A stretch of DNA of 48,525 nucleotides, taken from the NCBI RefSeq assembly GCF_016463485.1, contig NZ_JAEMRD010000008.1, positions 1-48,525 on the forward strand, written 5' to 3'. Position 1 is the first letter of the stretch; each line of letters starts with the position of its first letter. The notes under the pieces are model-generated. The model had not been told where the DNA came from. It saw nothing but the letters and a program-made list of their open reading frames with translations, and made no database searches. Positions 1 through 7,103 of the stretch are shown in pieces. The stretch comes from Brevundimonas sp. (lineage in GTDB: Bacteria > Pseudomonadota > Alphaproteobacteria > Caulobacterales > Caulobacteraceae). Position numbers and translations under genes: made by a program.

Positions 1-444
1 GCGCTGGCGGGTCTGGTGGCGACGGCGGGATCGACCGAACAGGCCGATCTGATCGCTGCCATCGCCCATGTCCACGAAGCCCGGCGCGATCCGGCCGGAG
101 TGTCGAAGCGTCGAGCGGCCGAGGGGACACTTCCCGGGTTCTTCGACCCGCTGTGGCCCGACGGCGATCCGCGCGGGCCGGCGCTGCTGGCGGCCTCGGC
201 CCTGCCTGCCGATCTGGCGGCGGTGGCGCGAGAGGGCGAGGCGGCGTCGGGGCGCAGCCCCACTCTGAACCTGGCCCTGGCCCTGCTGGCGCGGCGGCTG
301 GACCTGCCCCGCGATGCGGCGGCGGACCTGATGCTGATCGGGCGGCTGGTCGGCTTGCTCGGTCATGCACTGGATCAGGTCATCGACGGCTCGCCTATCG
401 CGGCGCGGTTGCGCTATGTGGGGCCGAGACCGACGGCGCAGTGA
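1..444 (+). CDS. Citrate synthase-like protein, C-terminal part only
   Basis: The reading frame is open from base 1, so the start lies outside the window; 147 residues are visible. Two citrate synthase blocks can be aligned: a GFxHPLYPDGDPR-like loop, here GFFDPLWPDGDPRG, and the end region ending in GLLGHALDQ and an R-x-RYVGP tail, close to the usual AHxxEQ and RARYxG. In true citrate synthases the first block carries a catalytic His and the later PNVDF block a catalytic Asp. Here these positions read Asp (FFDPL) and Asn (PTLNL). The protein therefore looks like a divergent family member that may not make citrate. The missing N-terminus could hold a DNA-binding domain, as in some alphaproteobacterial relatives, but that cannot be seen here. 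uppP starts 29 bases downstream. Confidence 0.75.
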   Translation, partial: ALAGLVATAGSTEQADLIAAIAHVHEARRDPAGVSKRRAAEGTLPGFFDPLWPDGDPRGPALLAASALPADLAAVAREGEAASGRSPTLNLALALLARRLDLPRDAAADLMLIGRLVGLLGHALDQVIDGSPIAARLRYVGPRPTAQ

Positions 445-473
445 GGCGACCCCGGCGATAACCTGAGGGGTTC

Positions 474-1283
474 ATGGCGGACTGGCTGGCGGCGATCATC
501 CTGGGTCTGGTCGAGGGGCTTACGGAATTCATTCCGGTGTCCTCGACGGGCCATCTGTTGCTGGCCAAGAGCGTTCTTGGGCTGCAGGGCGACAAGTGGG
601 ACACCTTCATCGTCATGATCCAGCTGGGGGCCATCCTGGCGGTCGTGGCGTTGTATTTCGGGCGACTTTGGAAGGTGCTGCTGGGGCTGCCCGGCAAGGA
701 TCCGGCGGCGCGGCGGTTCGCGATCTCGGTCCTGCTGGCGTTTTTCCCGTCGGCCCTCATCGGCCTGCTGTTCCACGATTTCATCAAGACGGTGCTGTTC
801 AATCCCACCGTGGTCTGCGTCAGCCTGATCGTGGGCGGCATCGCCCTGATCGCTCTGGAGCGGTGGGCGCCGCAGCCGCGCGAGCATGACGCGATGAAGT
901 TTTCGGCGAAGACCGCGCTGGGCGTCGGCCTGTTCCAGTGTCTTTCGATCATCCCGGGCGTGTCTCGCAGCGGGGCCACCATCGTCGGCGGCCTGCTGCT
1001 GGGCGTGGACAAGCGGGCTGCGGCGGAGTTTTCGTTCTTCCTGGCGATCCCGACCATGGTTGGCGCGTTCGGCCTGGATTTCTGGGAAAGTCGCGAAATG
1101 CTGACCGGCGACGTCCTGACCCTGATCGCCATCGGCTTTGTGGTGTCCTTCGTCAGTGGGCTGATCATCGTGAAGACGATGCTGGATTTCGTGACCAAAC
1201 ATGGCTTCGCGCCGTTCGCCTGGTGGCGGATCGCGGTGGGGGCCGTGGGACTGGCGCTGCTGCAAGCCGGCCTGATCGGATGA
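474..1283 (+). CDS. uppP: Undecaprenyl-diphosphatase
   Basis: An integral membrane enzyme of 269 residues that dephosphorylates undecaprenyl diphosphate, recycling the lipid carrier used for peptidoglycan and polysaccharide assembly. The BacA/UppP signatures are clear: EGLTEFIPVSSTGH near residues 14-27 and PGVSRSGATI near residue 160, both part of the active site in the family, on a background of about eight hydrophobic segments. Length is typical. The ATG is preceded by GAGGGG three bases upstream. The stop overlaps the next start (ATGA), so the downstream phosphatase-family gene is probably translationally coupled. Its place at the head of a sugar-activating operon fits a supply role for lipid-linked glycan synthesis, though uppP is a housekeeping gene in its own right. 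Confidence 0.97.
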   Translation: MADWLAAIILGLVEGLTEFIPVSSTGHLLLAKSVLGLQGDKWDTFIVMIQLGAILAVVALYFGRLWKVLLGLPGKDPAARRFAISVLLAFFPSALIGLLFHDFIKTVLFNPTVVCVSLIVGGIALIALERWAPQPREHDAMKFSAKTALGVGLFQCLSIIPGVSRSGATIVGGLLLGVDKRAAAEFSFFLAIPTMVGAFGLDFWESREMLTGDVLTLIAIGFVVSFVSGLIIVKTMLDFVTKHGFAPFAWWRIAVGAVGLALLQAGLIG

Positions 1284-1990
1284 GCACCGTCCGGCCCGTG
1301 CTGGAGGCCGTCTGCGCTCACGTCATGGCGGACCTCCCCGCCATCCTGGCCCAGCGCCGGACTGTGACCTGGAAGCCGGACGGCAGCCCGGTGACCGACG
1401 CCGATGTGCGTCTTGAACGCGAAATCCACGCCCTGCTGGAGGGGCGGCTGGGGTCGATCAACCTGGTCGGCGAGGAGAGCTATGATGTGGCGGCTGCCGT
1501 CGGCGCGGCGTCCTGGACCGCCGTGCTCGATCCGATCGACGGCACGGAAAACTTCTGTTCTGGCCTCAAGGAGTGGGGCGTGTCCCTGTCGCTGTGGCGC
1601 GACGGCGGTCACGAGGGAAGCCTGCTGCTGCTGCCCGAACTGGGCGAGCGGATGATGACGGGGGAGCCGATCGAGCGGCACGCCTCGCGGATCACCGGCT
1701 TTTCGTCCTCGATCACGCCGGAACTGGCCCAGCAGTTGGTCGGGGCAGGGGAGGCGCGAATCCTGGGGTGCGCGGTCTACAATCTGTATAATGTGGTGCG
1801 CGGGTCGCTGGCGCGGTTCGCCAACCCAAAGGGTGCCAAGAGCTGGGACGTGATGGCCGGGCTGATGCTGGCCAAGGAGCACGGATGCGACGTGACGGTG
1901 GAGGGGCGACCCTATGACGGATCCTATCTCGAGCCTGATCGCCGACATCGCTTCGACATACGCCACCGATACGATCTTCATCCTGGGTAA
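1280..1990 (+). CDS. Inositol monophosphatase-family phosphatase
   Basis: A 236-residue Mg-dependent phosphatase of the IMPase/CysQ family. The metal-binding motifs are in order: GEES at 64-67, DPIDGTEN at 84-91 and SWD with Asp190. I chose the ATG inside the uppP stop (ATGA), since a longer open frame upstream only covers uppP in another frame. Its 3' end overlaps the next gene by 77 bases, and the protein is somewhat shorter than the usual 260-270 residues, so its last stretch may be atypical. The substrate is not visible from sequence: inositol phosphate, PAP and sugar phosphates are all handled by relatives. Being wedged between uppP and a nonulosonate synthase fusion suggests, by inference only, a sugar-phosphate substrate. 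Confidence 0.85.
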   Translation: MSTVRPVLEAVCAHVMADLPAILAQRRTVTWKPDGSPVTDADVRLEREIHALLEGRLGSINLVGEESYDVAAAVGAASWTAVLDPIDGTENFCSGLKEWGVSLSLWRDGGHEGSLLLLPELGERMMTGEPIERHASRITGFSSSITPELAQQLVGAGEARILGCAVYNLYNVVRGSLARFANPKGAKSWDVMAGLMLAKEHGCDVTVEGRPYDGSYLEPDRRHRFDIRHRYDLHPG

Positions 1991-3449
1991 GGGCCCGTCG
2001 GTCGACCAGATCGACCCCCGGATATTCTCCGGCGCCCTGGTCATCGGCCTGAACGACGCAGAGCGGATCGCGCCGGTCGATATCAGCGTCTTCCATGACG
2101 GCTGGGTGGCCGAGAGCGTCGCCGACAACGGCTTCAAGTCGCGGGCCTATGTCACCTCGACTTCGATGACGGCACTGAACCGCACGGTCATCCGGCTGGA
2201 TCATGCGCCGCTGAGCCAGGAATCCAGCGACCTGATGATGCAGCGGTTCCAGGCCGGACAGCTGCAGATCGAGGACATTCTTTTCATCACCGCTCTGCAG
2301 ATCGCGCGGCGGGTCGCGGCGCAACGGGGTCGGCCCCAGACGGTCTATATGGTCGGGCTGGATTTCCAGTACGACGCCGGCCATGCCTATTCCGGGCGGA
2401 TCGGTGCCGACTTCTCGCATGCGGTCGACGAAGAGCGGCGACTGGTGTTCGGGATGCAGGAGTATTTCTTCCTGAACGCCCTCTATGTGCTGAAGGGCTC
2501 CGAACTGGACGTCCGGCACGTGGGTGCCAAGAGCTTCAGCGCCCTGTCGCCGACCGAGCTGAACCACGCGTTCGGCGGCGGTGCCGATCAGGACCGGCCG
2601 GCAGGTTCCGGGGTGGCTGTGGTGGCCGAACTGACGACCAACCATTTCGGCGATCGGCTCAGGCTCGAGCGCATGATCCGGGCGGCACGGGCAGCGGGCG
2701 CGGACTATGTGAAGCTTCAGAAGCGCGACGTCGACAGCTTCTACAGCGCCGAGCAACTGGCGGCACCCTATGCGTCACCGTTCGGCAAGACGTTCGGAGA
2801 CTATCGACGACAGCTGGAACTCGACCGCGACGACTTCGAGTTCGTGGCGGCAATGTGCGCAGAGCTGGGTCTGGGGTGGTTCGCCTCGGTGCTCGACAGG
2901 CCGTCGTTCGATCTGATCGCGGCGCTGGAGCCGGCGATGGTCAAGCTGCCTTCCACCATCTCCGAACACCGGGATTTTCTGGCGGCGGTGGCGGGGTCGT
3001 ACGAGGGGACCATCGTGCTGTCGACCGGCATGACCGATCAGGCCTATGAGGACTGGGTGCTGGAGACCTTCACCCGGTGCGAGCGGCTGGTGCTGATGCA
3101 GGCCAACTCGGCCTATCCGACCCGGGCCGAAGACTGCAATATCGGGGTCGTGCGCCACTATCACGAGCTCTCGCGGACCGACCCCCGCATCGTGCCGGGC
3201 TATTCCAGTCACGACTTCGGCTGGATGGCCTCGGCGCTCGCGGTCGCGGCGGGCGCGCGGATGGTCGAGAAACACGTCAAGCTGGGCAACACCGACTGGG
3301 CCCATTTCGACGCAGTGGCGGTCGACCTGACCACGCCGGACTTCAAGGACTATGTCGATCACATCCGTCAGGCCGAACGGATCGTCGGCCAGGAGAGCAA
3401 GGCGATCACCGACAGCGAGCATCACAAATACTGGCCGGTCAGCGCATGA
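1914..3449 (+). CDS. GT42/DUF115-like domain fused to NeuB-type synthase
   Basis: A 511-residue two-domain protein. Residues 20-215 have a GKGPSV motif (25-30) followed by ID, then GLND (45-48), a helix FITALQIARR and a VYMVGLDF strand (144-151). This order resembles the GT42 sialyltransferases and DUF115/Maf flagellin glycosyltransferases (G-N-GPSL ... YLxGxDFY). Residues 233-495 are a NeuB-type TIM barrel, which in the family condenses PEP with a six-carbon sugar to give a nonulosonic acid: AELTTNHFGD, KLQK, VKLPS, LSTGM, GYSSHDFG and EKHV (452-455). The C-terminal SAF/antifreeze-like domain found in most NeuB proteins is absent, and the EKH...GPDHxxS segment is changed to EKHVKLGNTDWAHFDA. 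It overlaps the upstream gene by 77 bases and is ATGA-coupled to the cytidylyltransferase downstream. I infer a synthase joined to a transferase-like domain for its own sugar; no activity is proven. Confidence 0.8.
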   Translation: MTDPISSLIADIASTYATDTIFILGKGPSVDQIDPRIFSGALVIGLNDAERIAPVDISVFHDGWVAESVADNGFKSRAYVTSTSMTALNRTVIRLDHAPLSQESSDLMMQRFQAGQLQIEDILFITALQIARRVAAQRGRPQTVYMVGLDFQYDAGHAYSGRIGADFSHAVDEERRLVFGMQEYFFLNALYVLKGSELDVRHVGAKSFSALSPTELNHAFGGGADQDRPAGSGVAVVAELTTNHFGDRLRLERMIRAARAAGADYVKLQKRDVDSFYSAEQLAAPYASPFGKTFGDYRRQLELDRDDFEFVAAMCAELGLGWFASVLDRPSFDLIAALEPAMVKLPSTISEHRDFLAAVAGSYEGTIVLSTGMTDQAYEDWVLETFTRCERLVLMQANSAYPTRAEDCNIGVVRHYHELSRTDPRIVPGYSSHDFGWMASALAVAAGARMVEKHVKLGNTDWAHFDAVAVDLTTPDFKDYVDHIRQAERIVGQESKAITDSEHHKYWPVSA

Positions 3450-4141
3450 GCGAAACGTCGAACGTCATCGCCATCGTGCCGGCCAAGGGCTGGTCCGGAC
3501 GGGTGCCGAACAAGAATTTCCGCCCCTTTCACGGCGAGCGGTCGATGCTGGAGATCAAGCTGGAGCAGCTTCGCGCCGTTCCGGAAATCAGCGCCATCTA
3601 TGTATCCAGCGACGTCGAGGCAGCGCGGGATGTCGCCGAAGCCAACGGTGCTATCTTCCTGCCGCGCGACCCCCGGCTGACGCTGGACACCACGCCATGG
3701 TCCGAGGTGCTGTGCGGGGTCCTGGAACAGGCGCCCGTTCCGTCCGAGAACCAGGTCGCCTGGGCCCCCCTGACGAATCCGCTGTTCACCCGCTACAGCG
3801 AAGCCATCGCCATGCTGGGGACGCCCGCCGTCGACGGCAGGGGCACTGTCGACAGCATCATGTCGGTGACCCGCCAGCAGCATTATTTCCTGAACGCCGA
3901 CTTCCTGCCGGTGAACTATCAATGGGGGGTGTGGGCCAGCTACAGCCAGTTGCTGAAGCCGCTTTACCAGATGAACTGCGCGCTGTGGCTGGCGCGCAAG
4001 GGCGACATGATCCGCAATCGGTTCCAGGTCGGTGACAGGCCGGGCTTCCTGGTCACCGATCCCATCGAGGGCCTGGACATCGACACGATGGACGAGTTCG
4101 AGATGGCGCAGTTCTTCTACGCCAAACGGTTCGGCGGATGA
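3446..4141 (+). CDS. CMP-nonulosonate cytidylyltransferase (NeuA/LegF/PseF family)
   Basis: A 231-residue nucleotidyltransferase. The N-terminal [15 protein letters not shown] block matches the PARGGSKRLPGKN signature of CMP-sialic acid synthetases, and the C-terminal [13 protein letters not shown] block matches the conserved P-x-ES-x-DID-x-xxD metal-binding end. It would activate the nonulosonic acid made by the preceding synthase to its CMP form in the cytoplasm. The start is the ATG overlapping the stop of the fusion gene (ATGA); a longer upstream frame is only an out-of-phase reading of that gene. It shares an ATGA with the acetyltransferase that follows. Which sugar it uses cannot be told from sequence. 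A second, separate family member (legF) lies near 43000. Confidence 0.88.
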   Translation: MSETSNVIAIVPAKGWSGRVPNKNFRPFHGERSMLEIKLEQLRAVPEISAIYVSSDVEAARDVAEANGAIFLPRDPRLTLDTTPWSEVLCGVLEQAPVPSENQVAWAPLTNPLFTRYSEAIAMLGTPAVDGRGTVDSIMSVTRQQHYFLNADFLPVNYQWGVWASYSQLLKPLYQMNCALWLARKGDMIRNRFQVGDRPGFLVTDPIEGLDIDTMDEFEMAQFFYAKRFGG

Positions 4142-4950
4142 TTGGCACCGACATCGTCGTGGACGCGGACCTGCTGGAGCGGTTCCGGCAGGCGCGGGTA
4201 CTGTTCTCCTATGACCGTGACGAGGTCGCCGCGGGTGGGGGCTGGCTGGCCGGTCTCGAGGCAATCCGCATCGCGGGGCCGATCACGATCGAGGGCCCCT
4301 GCGCCTTCTATGGCGGGCCCTATGCGCCGAGCCGGTGGGCGCAGCCGGGCGGGCTGTGCACGATGGGCGCGGCCTCCTATTCGCATTCGCCGCTGCCGGC
4401 CGGGCTGAGCGTGGGGCGGTACTGCTCGATCGGGTGGGGTCTGAGGTTCATCGACTTCGCTCATCCGACCGACTGGGTCTCGACGTCGGTGGCGTTTTTC
4501 AAGCCCACCGACACGCCGTTCGTACCGCCGCTGCGCGATGCGCTGGACGCCGTTGCGGCCGAGGCGGGGGCGGGGTTCGAGCCGAAACCCTTCGCCTCGA
4601 GACAGGGGCTGGAGTATCCGGTCATCGGCCACGACGTCTGGATCGGCGATCAGGTCGCGCTCGGCCTGGGGATCACGATAGGGACGGGTGCCGTCATCGC
4701 CACCGGCGCCGTGGTCACGCGAGATGTCGAGCCCTGGACCATCGTCGGTGGCGTGCCGGCCCGGCCCATCCGCCAGCGGTTCCCGGCCGAAACCGTCGCG
4801 CGGCTGAAGGCCTCACGCTGGTGGGACTACGCCTGGTTCGCGTTCGATGGCCTGGACCGTACGGATCCGCTGGCCTTCGCCGATGGCGTGATCGCCCGCG
4901 TCGAAGCGGGTCTGGAGCCGTGGAGACCGGACACGGTGACGCTGGGCTAG
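4138..4950 (+). CDS. Hexapeptide-repeat acetyltransferase, CatB/XAT type
   Basis: A 270-residue left-handed beta-helix acyltransferase. The C-terminal half carries the hexapeptide pattern of the xenobiotic/CatB group: [10 protein letters not shown], a [10 protein letters not shown] segment with the family His, then [30 protein letters not shown] and a [12 protein letters not shown] ending. Members transfer acetyl from acetyl-CoA to sugar or antibiotic hydroxyl or amino groups. The position at the end of the nonulosonate operon, start-coupled to the cytidylyltransferase (ATGA), suggests it acetylates that sugar or its precursor. The first 70 residues are not typical of the family. The stop codon TAG is shared in antiparallel with the stop of hslU (CTAG at 4947-4950). 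Confidence 0.85.
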   Translation: MIGTDIVVDADLLERFRQARVLFSYDRDEVAAGGGWLAGLEAIRIAGPITIEGPCAFYGGPYAPSRWAQPGGLCTMGAASYSHSPLPAGLSVGRYCSIGWGLRFIDFAHPTDWVSTSVAFFKPTDTPFVPPLRDALDAVAAEAGAGFEPKPFASRQGLEYPVIGHDVWIGDQVALGLGITIGTGAVIATGAVVTRDVEPWTIVGGVPARPIRQRFPAETVARLKASRWWDYAWFAFDGLDRTDPLAFADGVIARVEAGLEPWRPDTVTLG

Positions 4951-6248
4951 AGAATGAACCGGCTGAGGTCGGCATTGCGGGCCAGGTCGCCGACCTTCTC
5001 GCGGACCTGATCGCCGTCGAAGGTCAGGGTCTGGCCCGACAGGTCCGAGGCCTTGAAGCTGGTCTCCTCCAGCACCTTCTCGATCACGGTGACCAGGCGG
5101 CGAGCACCGATGTTCTCGACCGCGCCATTGGCGGCGACGGCGGCGTCGGCCATGGCTTCAACGGCGTCTAGGGTGAAGATCAGGGTCACCTCCTCGGTCG
5201 CCAGCAGGGCCTGGTTCTGGCGGATCAGATTGGCCTCGGGCTCGGTCAGGATGCGCACGAAGTCGTCGCGGGTCAGGGCCTTGAGCTCGACGCGGATCGG
5301 CAGCCGTCCCTGAAGCTCGGGCAACAAGTCGCTGGGCTTGGCGACGTGGAAGGCGCCCGAGGCGATGAAAAGCACGTGGTCGGTCTTCACCGGTCCGTAT
5401 TTAGTCGAGACGGTCGTGCCCTCGATCAGGGGCAGCAGGTCGCGCTGGACCCCTTCGCGTGACACATCGGCACCGCCCCGGTCTTGCCGCCCCGCGACCT
5501 TGTCGATCTCGTCGAGGAAGACGATGCCTTCCTGTTCGGCCAGATCGACGGCCTCGCGGGTCAGGCTCTCCTGATCCAGAAGCTTGTCGCTCTCCTCGGT
5601 GATCAGGGGGGCGACGGCGTCCTTGACCGTGGTCTTGACTGATCGGGTCCGCCCGCCGCCCATCTTGCCCAGCATCTCGGACAGGTTGATCAGGCCGACA
5701 TTGCCGCCGCCGCCCATGTCGAGACCGGGCAGGGTGGGAGCCGCATCGGCCATCTCGATGTCGATCTCCTTGTCGTCCATCTCGCCGGAGCGGAGCTTCT
5801 TGCGGAAACGGTCGCGGGTGGCGGGGCCGGAGCCGGGACCGACCAGGGCATCGAGGATGCGGTCTTCGGCGGCCGCCTCGGCCTTGGCGCGGACGCCGGT
5901 GCGCTTCTGGTCGCGGACCATGATCAGGGCGGCCTCGACGAGGTCGCGCATGATCTGATCGACGTCGCGACCGACATAGCCGACCTCGGTGAATTTCGTG
6001 GCCTCGACCTTGAGGAAGGGCGAGCCGGCCAGCCGGGCCAGGCGCCGGGCGATCTCGGTCTTGCCCACGCCGGTGGGGCCGATCATCAGGATGTTCTTTG
6101 GCGTGACCTCGTCACGCAAGTCGGCCGGCACGCGCTTGCGACGCCAGCGGTTCCTCAGGGCCACGGCGACGGCGCGCTTGGCGTCGTGCTGGCCGACGAT
6201 GAAGCGGTCGAGTTCGGAGACGATTTCGCGGGGAGACAGATCGGTCAT
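4947..6248 (-). CDS. hslU: ATP-dependent protease ATPase subunit HslU (ClpY)
   Basis: The AAA+ unfoldase that feeds proteins to the HslV peptidase. All hallmarks are present: DRFIVGQ near residue 15, Walker A GPTGVGKT at 57-64, the pore GYVGRD loop, Walker [10 protein letters not shown], and the C-terminal DLSRFIL tail that docks into HslV. The ATG at 6248 gives the usual [10 protein letters not shown] start but has no clear ribosome-binding site. A GTG at 6266, six codons earlier, has AGGA at good spacing and could be the real start, giving 439 residues instead of 433. hslV normally sits just upstream; here the neighbour upstream is an unrelated divergent gene, so hslV must lie elsewhere. 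Its stop overlaps that of the convergent acetyltransferase. Confidence 0.97.
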   Translation of the reverse strand: MTDLSPREIVSELDRFIVGQHDAKRAVAVALRNRWRRKRVPADLRDEVTPKNILMIGPTGVGKTEIARRLARLAGSPFLKVEATKFTEVGYVGRDVDQIMRDLVEAALIMVRDQKRTGVRAKAEAAAEDRILDALVGPGSGPATRDRFRKKLRSGEMDDKEIDIEMADAAPTLPGLDMGGGGNVGLINLSEMLGKMGGGRTRSVKTTVKDAVAPLITEESDKLLDQESLTREAVDLAEQEGIVFLDEIDKVAGRQDRGGADVSREGVQRDLLPLIEGTTVSTKYGPVKTDHVLFIASGAFHVAKPSDLLPELQGRLPIRVELKALTRDDFVRILTEPEANLIRQNQALLATEEVTLIFTLDAVEAMADAAVAANGAVENIGARRLVTVIEKVLEETSFKASDLSGQTLTFDGDQVREKVGDLARNADLSRFIL

Positions 6249-6497
6249 GACGATCAGATAGGGCACCGATGCGTCCTGCGGGAGGGGGCAGGGTCATCGC
6301 AGCCTGTCCAACGGCGCGCCGTTCGCGATCGGAGGTGTTCATCGGCGTTTCGCGAACGGACAGGCACCGCCGTTCACGAAGCCGGGCCGGTCATCGCCGC
6401 AAGTCCGGTGGCGGCGCGTCGAAGGCGGGGGGATGGTCGGGACATCGGAGCCCGGCGGTCGGGTTCCTCCACACCGCTCTTCACAAGGATGCCCGTC

Positions 6498-6926
6498 ATG
6501 ATCCGTTTCGCTTCCGCCGCCCTCGCCGCCGCCCTGCTGGTTTCGGCCCCCGCTCTTGCAGAGACGGCCGCCCCCACCACCATCACCCTGGACTTCGACA
6601 CCGCCGCCACGACCGGCAAGGTGATGGTGGTGCTGTACAACTCCGAAGCCGCCTATTCCGGTGGTGCGCCGGTAGCCCAGGCCATGGTCGATGTCGGGGC
6701 GGGCCAGCACAGCGCCACATTCGCCGACCTGCCCGCTGGCGACTATGCGGCCAAGAGCTTTCACGACGTCGACGGCGACGGGAAGATGAACACCAACCCG
6801 TTCGGCATGCCGACCGAGCCCTTCGCCTTCTCCAACAATGCGCGTGGCAACATGGGGCCGGCCCGCTGGGACGCCGCCCACTTTGCCGCCTCGGGTCCGG
6901 TGACCCAGACGATCGTGCTGCGCTGA
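6498..6926 (+). CDS. DUF2141 secreted protein
   Basis: A 142-residue protein with a Sec signal peptide of about 22 residues (AALAAALLVSAPALA) and a DUF2141 domain. The domain is recognised by the DVDGDGKMNTNPFGMP and FSNNARGNMGPARW blocks, close to the family pattern. Members are small periplasmic or outer-envelope beta proteins of unknown function. I chose the second ATG (6498) because AAGGA lies eight bases before it; the ATG at 6489 would sit within that site. A carotenoid oxygenase follows on the same strand after 177 bases filled mostly by a palindromic repeat, so co-transcription is possible but not shown. Confidence 0.85.
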   Translation: MIRFASAALAAALLVSAPALAETAAPTTITLDFDTAATTGKVMVVLYNSEAAYSGGAPVAQAMVDVGAGQHSATFADLPAGDYAAKSFHDVDGDGKMNTNPFGMPTEPFAFSNNARGNMGPARWDAAHFAASGPVTQTIVLR

Positions 6927-6939
6927 AGGCACGGACTTC

Positions 6940-7074
6940 TCCCTCCCCCTGCGGGGGAGGGCAGGCGGCGCAGCCGCCGGGTGGGGCGGCAAGGCAATCG
7001 AGCGCGGAACTCGCCTTGCCCACCCCGCCCGGTCTTCGCTGCGCTTCGACCACCCTCCCCCGCGGGGGAGGGAG
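6940..7074. repeat. Long imperfect palindrome with GC-rich ends
   Basis: The two ends are near-perfect inverted copies of CTCCCTCCCCC-GCGGGGGAGG (6940-6960 and about 7053-7074), each of which is itself a short palindrome. The inner parts, GTGGGGCGGCAAGGC on the left and GCCTTGCCCACCCCGCCC on the right, also pair, so the whole 135 bases can fold into one long hairpin. The form resembles dispersed intergenic palindromes that are common in Caulobacterales and other GC-rich alphaproteobacteria. Here it fills the space between two plus-strand genes. It may act in RNA stability or attenuation, or be a non-autonomous mobile repeat; nothing in the window decides this. Confidence 0.8.
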
Positions 7075-7103
7075 ACACACCCACAAGATTTGGACCCCCT
7101 GCC

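Noticed and set aside
395..2137. Long minus-strand open frame of 580 codons over uppP and the IMPase gene
   Set aside because: It mirrors well-recognised plus-strand genes, has low-complexity Arg/Pro/His content and no family motif. Long shadow frames are expected at this GC content.
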